A DNA stretch of 64,000 bases from Streptomyces sp. Go-475 (GTDB lineage: Bacteria; Actinomycetota; Actinomycetes; Streptomycetales; Streptomycetaceae), in NCBI RefSeq assembly GCF_003330845.1, contig NZ_CP026121.1, forward strand, positions 2,771,501-2,835,500, read 5' to 3'. Position numbers and translations under genes: made by a program. Shown here piece after piece: positions 11,481-18,615 of this stretch. Every line of letters begins with the position of its first letter. Within the stretch, counting starts at the first letter, position 1. Below the pieces are notes generated by a model. It saw only the letters and a program-made list of their open reading frames with translations. It did not search any database and was not told the DNA's origin.

Positions 11481-11495
11481 GTTACTTCGCGTAAC
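11481..11495. promoter_or_regulatory. Inverted repeat GTTAC-ttcgc-GTAAC, candidate operator
   Basis: A perfect 5-bp inverted repeat with a 5-base spacer, in the unusually AT-rich divergent region between the leuS leader and the bis-heme/NuoF-like pair. The geometry (15 bp, one helical turn and a half) suits a dimeric regulator. I cannot assign a regulator. Confidence 0.4.
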
Positions 11496-11631
11496 AGTCG
11501 CTAAGGGACATCACAACAACCACATTGTCCTTTGATAACAACGCAATAACTCAAACCTCGTACCCATCGGTATGGCTCCGCTTAGAGTGCGGCAGCGGGA
11601 CCGCTTTCCCGAACCGCTCGGAGTTGCCCCC

Positions 11632-11697
11632 ATGAACCCTCATCGCAGTACCCCCTCACTCCCCCCGGTCGCCGGGATGTGGGGAGGCAGGTCGTGA
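11632..11697 (+). CDS. Short upstream ORF overlapping the start of the bis-heme membrane protein
   Basis: A 21-codon ORF beginning MNPHRSTPSLPPV, with GGAG 8 bases before its ATG. Its TGA (11695-11697) overlaps the GTG start (11694-11696) of the next gene, the arrangement used for translational coupling. The next gene's Shine-Dalgarno (GGGGAGG, 11681-11687) lies inside it. Whether the peptide itself matters cannot be told from one sequence. Confidence 0.4.
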   Translation: MNPHRSTPSLPPVAGMWGGRS

Positions 11698-12956
11698 ACC
11701 CCAACGACTCCACGGCAGACGACTCCTTCGCCGAGTTCCTCAACTTCGGCGCGGGCGTGCTGTCCCTCGTGTGCCTGACCAGCTCGGTGATCTGGGGCCT
11801 GGTCGCCCAGGACCGGATCCTGCTCGACGCGCGCCGGCGCATCCTGGCGCAGGCCGTGCACCGGACCACGGCCGTCGCCTCGATCGCCTTCCTGCTGGTG
11901 CACATCGGGGTGAAGCTGGCACTGTCCCACACCTCGTGGATCGCCGCGGTGATCCCCTTCGGGCTGCTGTTCACCGACGAGGAGCTGGTCGCGGGCAGGT
12001 CGTTCCTGATCGGCCTGGGCACCCTGGCGGGCATGCTCATGATCTTCGTGGGCGTCACCGGCGTGCTCCGCAACCGCTTCGCCTCCCCCGCTCCGGTCGC
12101 GGCCCGCTGGCGGGCCATGCACATGCTGGCCTACCCGGCCTGGTGCGCCGCCCTCGTGCACGGCCTCTACGCGGGTCGCGCGGCCAAGCCGATCTTCGTG
12201 ATCCTGTACTGCCTGTCCCTGGTCGGCGTGGCCGCGGCCCTCGCCCTGCGCGCGGCCCCGCGCCCGGTCAAGCGCAAGGTGGCCGACAAGGTCGCCGCGC
12301 TCATCGGGCCCGGGGACGGCCAGGGCCGCAGGGACCTGGAGGAGAGCCGGGCGCGCGCGAGCGCCGGCTTCGCGCTGCCCGGCTACGAGGGCCGGGAGGG
12401 CCGCGCGGGAGCGGCGGCGACCGCGTCCGGGCCGCTGTACGAGACGGCCGAGCGCGCCTCGCCCCAGGAGTCCACGAGCGGCTTCGCCGCGGCCTACCGG
12501 GCCGTCTCGGGCCCGCCGCGGGAACAGGCCTACGCGCCGGGGCCGACCACCAGCATGGAGCTGCCGCTGGACCTGCAGCCCACGCAGACCATCCCGACCG
12601 TGGACGGCCCCTCCAGCACCTCCGGGAACTGGCCGATCCCGTCTCCGCCGCCGGTCGGCGAGGCCCCGCCGTCGGCCTACGACCCGCTCCAGGACACGGG
12701 CTTCAACATCCCGCCCTACGACCCCCTGCAGGACACCGGACAAAGCATCCCGGCCTATGGCAATCCAGGCGCCTCCGGCTATGGATCGAGTGACGTGTAC
12801 GACACGGGTGAGACGAACGCCGTCCAGGACACGTACTACCCGAACGACACGTACAACAGCGGTCCCGCCACTGAAACACTGCCCGGTGCGTCCTACGACT
12901 TCGACGCACCGGGATCGGGCGAACCTTGGAACACGCCTTCCGGAGGCTTTAAGTGA
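11694..12956 (+). CDS. Membrane bis-heme b protein of the ferric-reductase/NOX-like fold, with a long disordered tail
   Basis: A 420-aa protein. Residues about 15-190 form five or six membrane helices. Two helices carry paired histidines with the spacing of NADPH oxidase and ferric reductase bis-heme domains: His56-x13-His70 and His143-x12-His156. The rest (about 200-420) is Pro/Gly/Tyr-rich and disordered, with repeats such as YDPLQDTG at two adjacent places. There is no attached flavin domain. The GTG at 11694 has GGGGAGG 6 bases upstream. The stop overlaps the start of the NuoF-like gene (GTGA at 12953-12956), so both are made together. Heme binding is inferred from His spacing; automatic annotation might call it cytochrome b/b6. 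Confidence 0.7.
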   Translation: MNPNDSTADDSFAEFLNFGAGVLSLVCLTSSVIWGLVAQDRILLDARRRILAQAVHRTTAVASIAFLLVHIGVKLALSHTSWIAAVIPFGLLFTDEELVAGRSFLIGLGTLAGMLMIFVGVTGVLRNRFASPAPVAARWRAMHMLAYPAWCAALVHGLYAGRAAKPIFVILYCLSLVGVAAALALRAAPRPVKRKVADKVAALIGPGDGQGRRDLEESRARASAGFALPGYEGREGRAGAAATASGPLYETAERASPQESTSGFAAAYRAVSGPPREQAYAPGPTTSMELPLDLQPTQTIPTVDGPSSTSGNWPIPSPPPVGEAPPSAYDPLQDTGFNIPPYDPLQDTGQSIPAYGNPGASGYGSSDVYDTGETNAVQDTYYPNDTYNSGPATETLPGASYDFDAPGSGEPWNTPSGGFK

Positions 12957-14566
12957 ACGAGGCCCTGCCCGACGTACCCGAAGTCCGCGTGGTCGGTCTT
13001 CCCCAGCTCACGTCGGGCTTCGACCTTGTCGATCGGCTCGATCTGCCCATGCACCTGAAGGTGCACGGGCCGCTCGAGCCGATGGGCGGCGAGCAGCTCG
13101 CGCAGCTCGCCGAACGCATCAACCTGAAGGGCCGCGGCGGCGCGGGCTTCCCCTTCCACAAGAAGCTGCGCTCGGTCGCCGAAGCGGCGATCAAGCGCGG
13201 CGTCCGGCCGGTCGTCGTCGTGAACGGCAGCGAGGACGAACCGGCCTGCCGCAAGGACACGGTGCTGATCAACCGTGCCCCGCACCTCATCCTGGACGGC
13301 GCCCTGCTGTGCGCCGAGGCCCTGGGTGCCCGCACGCTCGTGGTGGGGGTCACCCGTGAGTCCACACAGCGCTCCATGGAGGCCGCCCTCGCCGAACGCG
13401 GCCTCAGCAACGGCCGGCGTTCGGCGCTCCGCGCGCGCGTGCAGCGCAACCCGGTCCGCATGGTCACCGGCGCCGCCGCGTCGCTGATCCGCTCGATCGA
13501 CGGCGGCCCCGCGGTCCCGCCCGGCCGCAAGGTCAGCGCCTCGCAGAACGGCGTCGGTGGCGCGCCCACGCTGCTGTCCAACGCCGAGACCTTCGCCCAG
13601 CTGGCGATCGCCGCCCGCATCGGCCCGGAGCGCTACGGCAACACGGGCCTGTACGACGAGCCGGGCACGGTCATGCTCACGGTCTCCGGGGCGGTCGCGC
13701 GCCCCATGGTGATCGAGGTCCCGACGGGCGTGCCGCTGCGTTACGTCCTGCAGCTGGCCGGCGCGCCGCCGGTGCCGCAGGGCGTGCTCACCGGCGGCTA
13801 CCACGGCAAGTGGATCGACGCGGCGACGGTCAACGAGGCGATCGTCTCCCGCAACTCCCTGGACGCGGTGGGGGGCTCGCTGGGCGCCGGCGCGATCCTG
13901 CCGATCAGTCAGGACACCTGCCCGCTGGGCGAGTCGCTGCGGGTCGCCCAGTGGCTGGCCGAGGAGAGCGCGGGCCAGTGCGGGCCCTGCTACCTCGGCC
14001 TGCCGGCCGCCGCGCGCGGCCTGGAGGACATCCTCAACGGCGGCGGACCGGCCGCCCTGGAGGCGCTCAAGCAGGTCGCCAAGAACGTGAAGCGGCGCGG
14101 CGCCTGCTCGCACCCGGACGGCTCCGCGATGTTCCTGGAGTCGACCATCAAGGCGTTCACGGACGACCTGGCGGCCCACGTCCTCGGCAACGGCTGCGGA
14201 CGGCGCGTGGAGGGCGTTCTGCCGCTCTTCGAGGGCGGCAGGGCCCCTACGGGCATCCCGGGCGGCGGCGAGTCCGAGGAGAACGGCCCGAGCCGCCAGA
14301 AGATCTACGTCGACTGGACGCTGTGCCGGGGCCACGGCCTGTGCGCGGACATCCTCCCCGAGGTGTTCCAGCTGGGCGCCGACGGCTTCCCGACGGTGGC
14401 GCAGGCGCAGGTGCCGCGGTACGCCGAGGCCAAGGCTCTACGCGCGGTGCGCCGCTGCCCGGCACTGGCCCTGCGCATCGAGGAGGACACGCGCGGGCAG
14501 GGCGCTCCCTCCCGCAACCTCCCGGTGCTCTCCCCGGGTCGCGGCCGCCGCGCCCTGGGCCGCTGA
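12953..14566 (+). CDS. NuoF-like NAD(P)H-dependent flavoprotein fused to a C-terminal ferredoxin
   Basis: A 537-aa protein. Residues 50-220 match the NuoF FMN/NADH domain (GRGGAGFP at 60-67, NGSEDEPACRKD at 91-102). An SLBB segment is near 236-300. The NuoF iron-sulfur region keeps Cys343, Cys346 and Cys385, but the first ligand of the usual ESCGQC motif is Ala340 (ESAGQC). Residues about 449-512 are an added ferredoxin domain with C458-x2-H461-x2-C464 and CP at 502, a pattern typical of [3Fe-4S] actinobacterial ferredoxins. No other complex I subunits are near. Context suggests it passes electrons from NAD(P)H to the membrane bis-heme partner; this is inference. Confidence 0.75.
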   Translation: MNEALPDVPEVRVVGLPQLTSGFDLVDRLDLPMHLKVHGPLEPMGGEQLAQLAERINLKGRGGAGFPFHKKLRSVAEAAIKRGVRPVVVVNGSEDEPACRKDTVLINRAPHLILDGALLCAEALGARTLVVGVTRESTQRSMEAALAERGLSNGRRSALRARVQRNPVRMVTGAAASLIRSIDGGPAVPPGRKVSASQNGVGGAPTLLSNAETFAQLAIAARIGPERYGNTGLYDEPGTVMLTVSGAVARPMVIEVPTGVPLRYVLQLAGAPPVPQGVLTGGYHGKWIDAATVNEAIVSRNSLDAVGGSLGAGAILPISQDTCPLGESLRVAQWLAEESAGQCGPCYLGLPAAARGLEDILNGGGPAALEALKQVAKNVKRRGACSHPDGSAMFLESTIKAFTDDLAAHVLGNGCGRRVEGVLPLFEGGRAPTGIPGGGESEENGPSRQKIYVDWTLCRGHGLCADILPEVFQLGADGFPTVAQAQVPRYAEAKALRAVRRCPALALRIEEDTRGQGAPSRNLPVLSPGRGRRALGR

Positions 14567-14580
14567 GCAGGCGTAGCAGA

Positions 14581-14616
14581 CGTACGGCGGCTTCCCCTCG
14601 GGGAGCCCGCCGTACG
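14581..14616 (+). terminator. Hairpin after the NuoF-like gene
   Basis: CGTACGGCGG pairs with CCGCCGTACG, and inside it TCCCC pairs with GGGGA, with a single mismatch between. It begins 14 bases past the stop. Confidence 0.7.
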
Positions 14617-14636
14617 CGTACCCGAGCGGCGCACAC

Positions 14637-14674
14637 AAGAAGGCGGGCCATCCGATCGGATGGCCCGCCTTCTT
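14637..14674. terminator. 38-bp perfect palindrome, bidirectional terminator
   Basis: AAGAAGGCGGGCCATCCGA and its exact reverse complement form a 19-bp arm palindrome. It lies between the plus-strand NuoF-like gene and the minus-strand tRNA-Ala, flanked by TCTTC/GAAGA. It can terminate both converging transcripts. Confidence 0.8.
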
Positions 14675-14683
14675 CATCTGCTG

Positions 14684-14756
14684 TGGAGCTAAGGAGAATT
14701 GAACTCCTGACCTCCTGCATGCCATGCAGGCGCTCTACCAACTGAGCTATAGCCCC
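14684..14756 (-). tRNA. tRNA-Ala (GGC anticodon), copy 1
   Basis: A 73-base tRNA beginning GGGGCTATAGCTCAGTTGG, with the D-loop AGCTCAGTTGGTAGAGC, anticodon loop ATGGCAT between CCTGC and GCAGG (anticodon GGC), T-loop GTTCAATTC and 3' end TAGCTCCA. The acceptor stem contains the G3-U70 pair that identifies alanine tRNAs. CCA is not encoded. It is identical to the copy at 15509-15581. Confidence 0.97.
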
Positions 14757-14896
14757 TTGTTGCGCTCCGCCCGGTTTCCCCGGCGGCGACGCCAACATTA
14801 CTGGTCCATCGGGCCCAACACCAAATCGGTTTTCCCTTGCCCGATATGACCGTTTCGCCGCCCCTCCAGCTCTCCAGCCCTCGAGTCGTCAGACCG

Positions 14897-15130
14897 TCAG
14901 GCCGTCACGAACGAGTAGAACCGTTTGAGCGTGCAGTGCTCCTCCAGGAGCCGGCCGTAGATCGGCTCGCCCTCCAGCTCGCGGTACGTCTCGATCGGGT
15001 CGCCTTTTATGATCAGCGCCCGCGCGCATTCCTCGCACCAGTACTGGTAGTCGGGATTGATCGGTTCCATGTCGCGGACGATCGGAGTCCCGCTGCCGCA
15101 CCAGTCGCACTTCCGCCTGTGTGCACCCAT
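14897..15130 (-). CDS. Small zinc-finger-like conserved hypothetical protein (77 aa)
   Basis: Starts MGAHRRKCDWCGSGTPIV. It has two Cys pairs, CDWC near residue 8 and CEEC near residue 32, spaced as in a zinc ribbon, and a helical C-terminal half (YRELEGEPIYGRLLEEHC). The ATG at 15130 has GGAG 7 bases upstream. It starts 3 bases after the stop of the 57-aa gene, so the two form an operon between two tRNA-Ala genes. The function is unknown to me. Confidence 0.7.
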   Translation of the reverse strand: MGAHRRKCDWCGSGTPIVRDMEPINPDYQYWCEECARALIIKGDPIETYRELEGEPIYGRLLEEHCTLKRFYSFVTA

Positions 15131-15133
15131 CGA

Positions 15134-15307
15134 TCAGCTCCAGCTGTGGCCGCAGGCCGTGCACACGTAGGAGATCCCGCCGTTGTCACCGAGCATCTGG
15201 GCCACGTGCGCGGAACCGCAGGAAGGGCAGCTGAGGCGGGTGGACATGTCCCGTGTCAATGCTGCTCCGAGGAGGTGGTCGACCTCCTCGAGGATGCTCG
15301 CAGGCAT
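15134..15307 (-). CDS. Small zinc-ribbon protein (57 aa)
   Basis: Starts MPASILEEVDHLLGAALTRD. An amphipathic N-terminal helix is followed by a four-cysteine zinc ribbon, CPSC (residues 27-30) and CTAC (49-52), ending CGHSWS. The ATG at 15307 has a strong GGGAGGGAG 5 bases upstream. It is probably translated with the 77-aa protein downstream. Such ribbons bind nucleic acid or protein; the target is unknown. Confidence 0.75.
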   Translation of the reverse strand: MPASILEEVDHLLGAALTRDMSTRLSCPSCGSAHVAQMLGDNGGISYVCTACGHSWS

Positions 15308-15470
15308 CGCTACTCCCTCCCGTCGGGCCGCGCCCCCTTCCGGCCGTTTGATTCTGCCACGGCCGGACCAATACGGTCAGCGACGCCTCAGTACCAGTCC
15401 GGACACGGCACGTGTCGCGACCGTAGAGGTATACGCCTCAGCGGGCCCCAGTGACTCAACACGGGGCACG

Positions 15471-15501
15471 AAAAATCCCGCCCCCTGAACGGGAACGGGA
15501 T
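15471..15501 (-). terminator. Terminator downstream of tRNA-Ala copy 2
   Basis: ATCCCG pairs with CGGGAT across a 15-base loop, followed on the minus strand by TTTTTCG. It begins 8 bases past the tRNA 3' end. Confidence 0.7.
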
Positions 15502-15508
15502 CTTGACG

Positions 15509-15581
15509 TGGAGCTAAGGAGAATTGAACTCCTGACCTCCTGCATGCCATGCAGGCGCTCTACCAACTGAGCTATAGCCCC
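15509..15581 (-). tRNA. tRNA-Ala (GGC anticodon), copy 2
   Basis: A 73-base sequence identical to copy 1 at 14684-14756, including anticodon GGC and the G3-U70 pair. Identity stops within one or two bases of the tRNA ends, so the copies are independent units and not part of a larger duplication. Confidence 0.97.
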
Positions 15582-15679
15582 TCGCGCCACGCGGCGGAGC
15601 CGCATGGTGTTTCGCTCCGGCGGGCCGGGCGAACAAGAAGAACTTTAGCCTGCGACCTGCCGGAAAGTGAAATCCGGGG

Positions 15680-16345
15680 TCAGTCGTCGTCCCCGAGCAC
15701 CGGTTCCGGCAGCGTGCCGGCGTTGTGCTCCAGCAGCCGCCAGCCGCGGGCGCCTTCGCCGAGGACGGACCAGCAGCAGTTGGAGAGTCCGCCGAGGCTC
15801 TCCCAGTTGTGGGGGTCGAGACCCAGGAGGCGGCCGATGGTGGTGCGGATGGTGCCGCCGTGGCTCGCCACGACGAGCGTGCCGCCCTCGGGGAGCTTCT
15901 CGGCGTGCCTGAGCACCACGGGGGCGGCGCGGTCGGCGACCTCCGTCTCCAGTTCGCCACCGCCCCGGCGCACGGGCTCGCCGCGCTTCCAGGCGGCGTA
16001 CTCCTCGCCGTGCCGGGCGATGATCTCCTCGTGCGTCAGACCCTGCCAGACGCCCGCGTACGTCTCCCGCAGCGCCTCGTCGTGGGTGACGTCGAGGCCG
16101 GTGAGCGTGGCGAGCTCGGCGGCCGTGAGCGCGGCCCGCTTCAGGTCGGAGGCGATGATCGCGTCCGGCTTCAGGGAGGCCAGCAGCCGGGCGGCGCGGC
16201 GGGCCTGGGCGACGCCGGTCTCGGTGAGCTCGACGTCCGTGGTGCCCTGGAAGCGGCGCTCCACGTTCCACGAGGTCTGGCCGTGCCGCCAGAGGATGAC
16301 GCGGCGGCCCCGGCCCGGCTTGCCGGCCTCACTGAAAGCGCTCAC
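15680..16345 (-). CDS. Histidine phosphatase (phosphoglycerate-mutase-like) family protein
   Basis: A 221-aa protein with the RHG catalytic motif at residues 20-22 (VILWRHGQTSWN), an acidic acid-base segment (LRETYAGVWQGL) and the second catalytic His in VVASHGGTIR. The broad family includes mutases and phosphatases; the substrate cannot be read from sequence. Its ATG overlaps the rsfS stop by 4 bases (16342-16345), so it is translationally coupled to rsfS. Actinobacterial annotation often suggests glucosyl-3-phosphoglycerate or related phosphatase activity at this locus, which I cannot confirm. Confidence 0.88.
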   Translation of the reverse strand: MSAFSEAGKPGRGRRVILWRHGQTSWNVERRFQGTTDVELTETGVAQARRAARLLASLKPDAIIASDLKRAALTAAELATLTGLDVTHDEALRETYAGVWQGLTHEEIIARHGEEYAAWKRGEPVRRGGGELETEVADRAAPVVLRHAEKLPEGGTLVVASHGGTIRTTIGRLLGLDPHNWESLGGLSNCCWSVLGEGARGWRLLEHNAGTLPEPVLGDDD

Positions 16346-16788
16346 CGCCAGTCACCGTCCAGTTCCGCCGCCTCCTCGGCCGCCTGCAGCTTGGCGTGCT
16401 CCTCGGCCTTGCCGCGGGTGGCCTTGGCGTCCTCGGGCAGCTCGAGCTCGGGGCAGTCCTTCCACAGCCGCTCGAGGGCGTAGAAGACGCGCTCCTCGCT
16501 GTGCTGGACGTGGACGACGATGTCGACGTAGTCGAGCAGGACCCAGCGGGCCTCGCGGTCGCCCTCGCGGCGCACCGGCTTGGCGCCGAGTTCCTTCGAG
16601 AGGCGCTCCTCGATCTCGTCGACGATCGCCTTGACCTGGCGGTCGTTGGGCGCGGAGGCCAGCAGGAAGGCGTCGGTGATGGACAGCACGTCACTGACGT
16701 CGTAGGCGACGACGTCGTGCGCCAGCTTGTCGGCGGCCGCCTGGGCGGCGGTGTTGATGAGCTCCTGGGAGCGGTCGGTCACGGTCAC
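16342..16788 (-). CDS. rsfS: Ribosomal silencing factor RsfS (Iojap/YbeB)
   Basis: A 148-aa protein with the Iojap core: ALERLWKDCP near the end and YVDIVVHVQHSEERVFYALE with the conserved D-VVH segment, preceded by ITDAFLLASAPNDRQVKAI. RsfS binds ribosomal protein L14 (uL14) and blocks subunit joining in starved cells. It lies downstream of the LCP gene and nadD, the common bacterial nadD-rsfS order with an LCP gene inserted. Confidence 0.93.
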   Translation of the reverse strand: MTVTDRSQELINTAAQAAADKLAHDVVAYDVSDVLSITDAFLLASAPNDRQVKAIVDEIEERLSKELGAKPVRREGDREARWVLLDYVDIVVHVQHSEERVFYALERLWKDCPELELPEDAKATRGKAEEHAKLQAAEEAAELDGDWR

Positions 16789-16847
16789 TACAAGGCTTTC
16801 GATCGGCGGTCACTTGCCCCCCAGGGTCTCACGGACCGCCGTGCGCC

Positions 16848-16876
16848 CCCCACGCGATTACGGGGATCACGTGGGG
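16848..16876 (-). terminator. Hairpin downstream of the LCP gene
   Basis: CCCCACG pairs with CGTGGGG across 15 bases. It lies 17 bases past the LCP stop and overlaps a smaller GGGGAG/CTCCCC hairpin. Confidence 0.55.
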
Positions 16877-16892
16877 AGCACTCCCCTGCCGC

Positions 16893-18599
16893 CTAGTCGG
16901 ACGAGGGCTTGTAGTCCTGGCCGAGGACCACGGAGACGTCGGCGCTGCCCGAGAGCCGGCCCTTGGTGACGGAGCTCGTGGGCAGGCCGAGGGTCTTGGC
17001 GACCTCGACGGCGTTCGCCTTGTCGGCCGCGTCGCCGTAGACGACCTCGGACGTGGCCCGGGCGGCGGCCGTGCCGCCCTCCAGGAAGGTGAAGCCGCCG
17101 TTGAGGAGCACGACGCGGGCCTTGCCGGTGTTGTCCTTGACGCCGGTGGCGTTCTGGACGGAGACGCTGACGGCGGCGTCCTTGTCGGGACTCTTGGCGG
17201 TGCCGCCGAGGACGTTCTTGACGATCCCCGCCCCGGTCCCGGCGCTGAGCGTGCCGTCGCTCTGGACGGGCAGCAGGTCCGTCTTGTAGTCGCCGCCCTT
17301 GGCGAGGTCGGAGAGCCCGGCGAGGAAGGTGCCGAGGTCCTTGTCGGTGAGGGAGGGATCCAGGATCTGCTGAAGCGTCTGGATCGTGGTCGTCGCGGCC
17401 TGCGGGTCGGAGGACAGCTTGCGCAGCACACCCTGCAGGACCTGCCCGAAGCGCTCCAGCTGGGCGTTCTCCGTCTCGCCGGGGGCGCGGTAGGTGGCGT
17501 AGGCGACGGCCATCTTGCCGCTGAGGGTCTGGTCCTGGCCCTTGTTGACCAGGGGGGCCGCGCCCTTCTTCTTGGCGCCCGGGTCGGGCACGTCGGTGTT
17601 GGTGTCGACGTCGATGTTGCCGACGAGGTCGACGAGGTTCTGCAGGTAGGGGGTGTCCAGGCGCCAGGTGCCCTGGATGTCGGTGCCGAGGACCGTGTCG
17701 AGCGCGTCGCGGGTGCCGTCGGAGCCGTCGTCCTCGACCGACTTGGCGAGCGTCGTGGTGGAGCCGTCGTCGCTGGTCAGGGCGAGCGAATTGGGCAGCA
17801 GGACGGTGGTGCCCCGCTTGGTGGTGGTGTTGTCGACGAGGAGGGCCGTGGCGGTGGCGCCGCTCTTGGTGTCGTGCAGGTGGACGACGATCACGTCGCG
17901 TTTCTGGGCGCCCGTGGCGGTCGTGGTGCCCGTCGCGGAGTCTCCGGAGGACAGGCCGGGCAGCTTCCCGGCGTACCAGAGGTAGCCGACGCCGCCGACC
18001 GCGACGAGTGCGAGGACGACGACCAGGGCGATGACCCGGCTGCGGGCGCGGCGCCGGGCCTCCTCACGGCGCTCGGTGCGGTTCTCGGTGAACTTCAGCC
18101 AGTCGATGACGTCCTCGGAGTCGCCGTCCGGCTCCTCGACGAAGGCGAACTGCTCGGTGTGGTACTCCCGGTCGGGCGTCTGCTCGCCCTCCGCCGGGCC
18201 GGCCTGCTGCGGGATGTGGGCGGTCTGCTGAGCGGTCTGCTCGGCGACGCGGGACTGCGCGCCGGCGGCGGCCGCGGCGTGCCCGTAGGGGTCGTGGCCG
18301 GTGCCCTGCGCGGAGCCGTAGGGGTCGTAGCCGTGGGCGGGGCCGGGCTGCTGCGGGCCGGTGCCGTAGTCGTACGCCGGCGGGGGCTGCTGCCCGGCCG
18401 TGCCGTACGGGTCGTAGCCGTAGCCCTGCTGGTGCTGCTGTCCCTGCTGTCCCTGCTGGGCGTACGGGTCGTACGCCTGCTGCTGGGACTGCTGGGTCTG
18501 CTGGGCCTGGACCTGCTGGTAGACAGGCCGGCCGTACTCGTCGTAGCCGACGACCTCGTACTGGTCGCCCCCGTACCCCGGGTCGTATCGGTCGTTCAC
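16893..18599 (-). CDS. LytR-CpsA-Psr (LCP)-type wall polymer transferase, PdtA-like, with low-complexity N-terminus
   Basis: A 568-aa protein. Residues 1-140 are a cytosolic Gln/Tyr/Gly-rich tract with repeats of YDPYG-type units. A membrane helix follows (VIALVVVLALVAVGGVGYLW), then an extracellular LCP domain (IVVHLHDTKSGATATALLV through AVAYATYRAPG, AQLERFGQVL) and a LytR_C domain (VSVSVQNATGV, RVVLLNGGFTF). LCP enzymes attach teichoic-acid-like polymers to peptidoglycan. By position beside nadD it corresponds to S. coelicolor PdtA (SCO2578), reported as a polydiglycosylphosphate transferase (from memory). The usual LCP IPRD motif reads LPNS here. GTG at 18599, with GAGAGGGG upstream. Confidence 0.82.
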   Translation of the reverse strand: MNDRYDPGYGGDQYEVVGYDEYGRPVYQQVQAQQTQQSQQQAYDPYAQQGQQGQQHQQGYGYDPYGTAGQQPPPAYDYGTGPQQPGPAHGYDPYGSAQGTGHDPYGHAAAAAGAQSRVAEQTAQQTAHIPQQAGPAEGEQTPDREYHTEQFAFVEEPDGDSEDVIDWLKFTENRTERREEARRRARSRVIALVVVLALVAVGGVGYLWYAGKLPGLSSGDSATGTTTATGAQKRDVIVVHLHDTKSGATATALLVDNTTTKRGTTVLLPNSLALTSDDGSTTTLAKSVEDDGSDGTRDALDTVLGTDIQGTWRLDTPYLQNLVDLVGNIDVDTNTDVPDPGAKKKGAAPLVNKGQDQTLSGKMAVAYATYRAPGETENAQLERFGQVLQGVLRKLSSDPQAATTTIQTLQQILDPSLTDKDLGTFLAGLSDLAKGGDYKTDLLPVQSDGTLSAGTGAGIVKNVLGGTAKSPDKDAAVSVSVQNATGVKDNTGKARVVLLNGGFTFLEGGTAAARATSEVVYGDAADKANAVEVAKTLGLPTSSVTKGRLSGSADVSVVLGQDYKPSSD

Positions 18600-18615
18600 C
18601 GGTGCCCCTCTCGGC

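Noticed and set aside
12953..14566. Complex I subunit NuoF of a nuo operon
   Set aside because: No other nuo genes nearby, one cluster Cys missing, and an extra ferredoxin domain; it is a NuoF relative in another setting.
14684..15581. Integrative element inserted at tRNA-Ala
   Set aside because: There is no integrase or attL/attR beyond the tRNAs, and the enclosed genes look like native core genes with their own ribosome binding sites.
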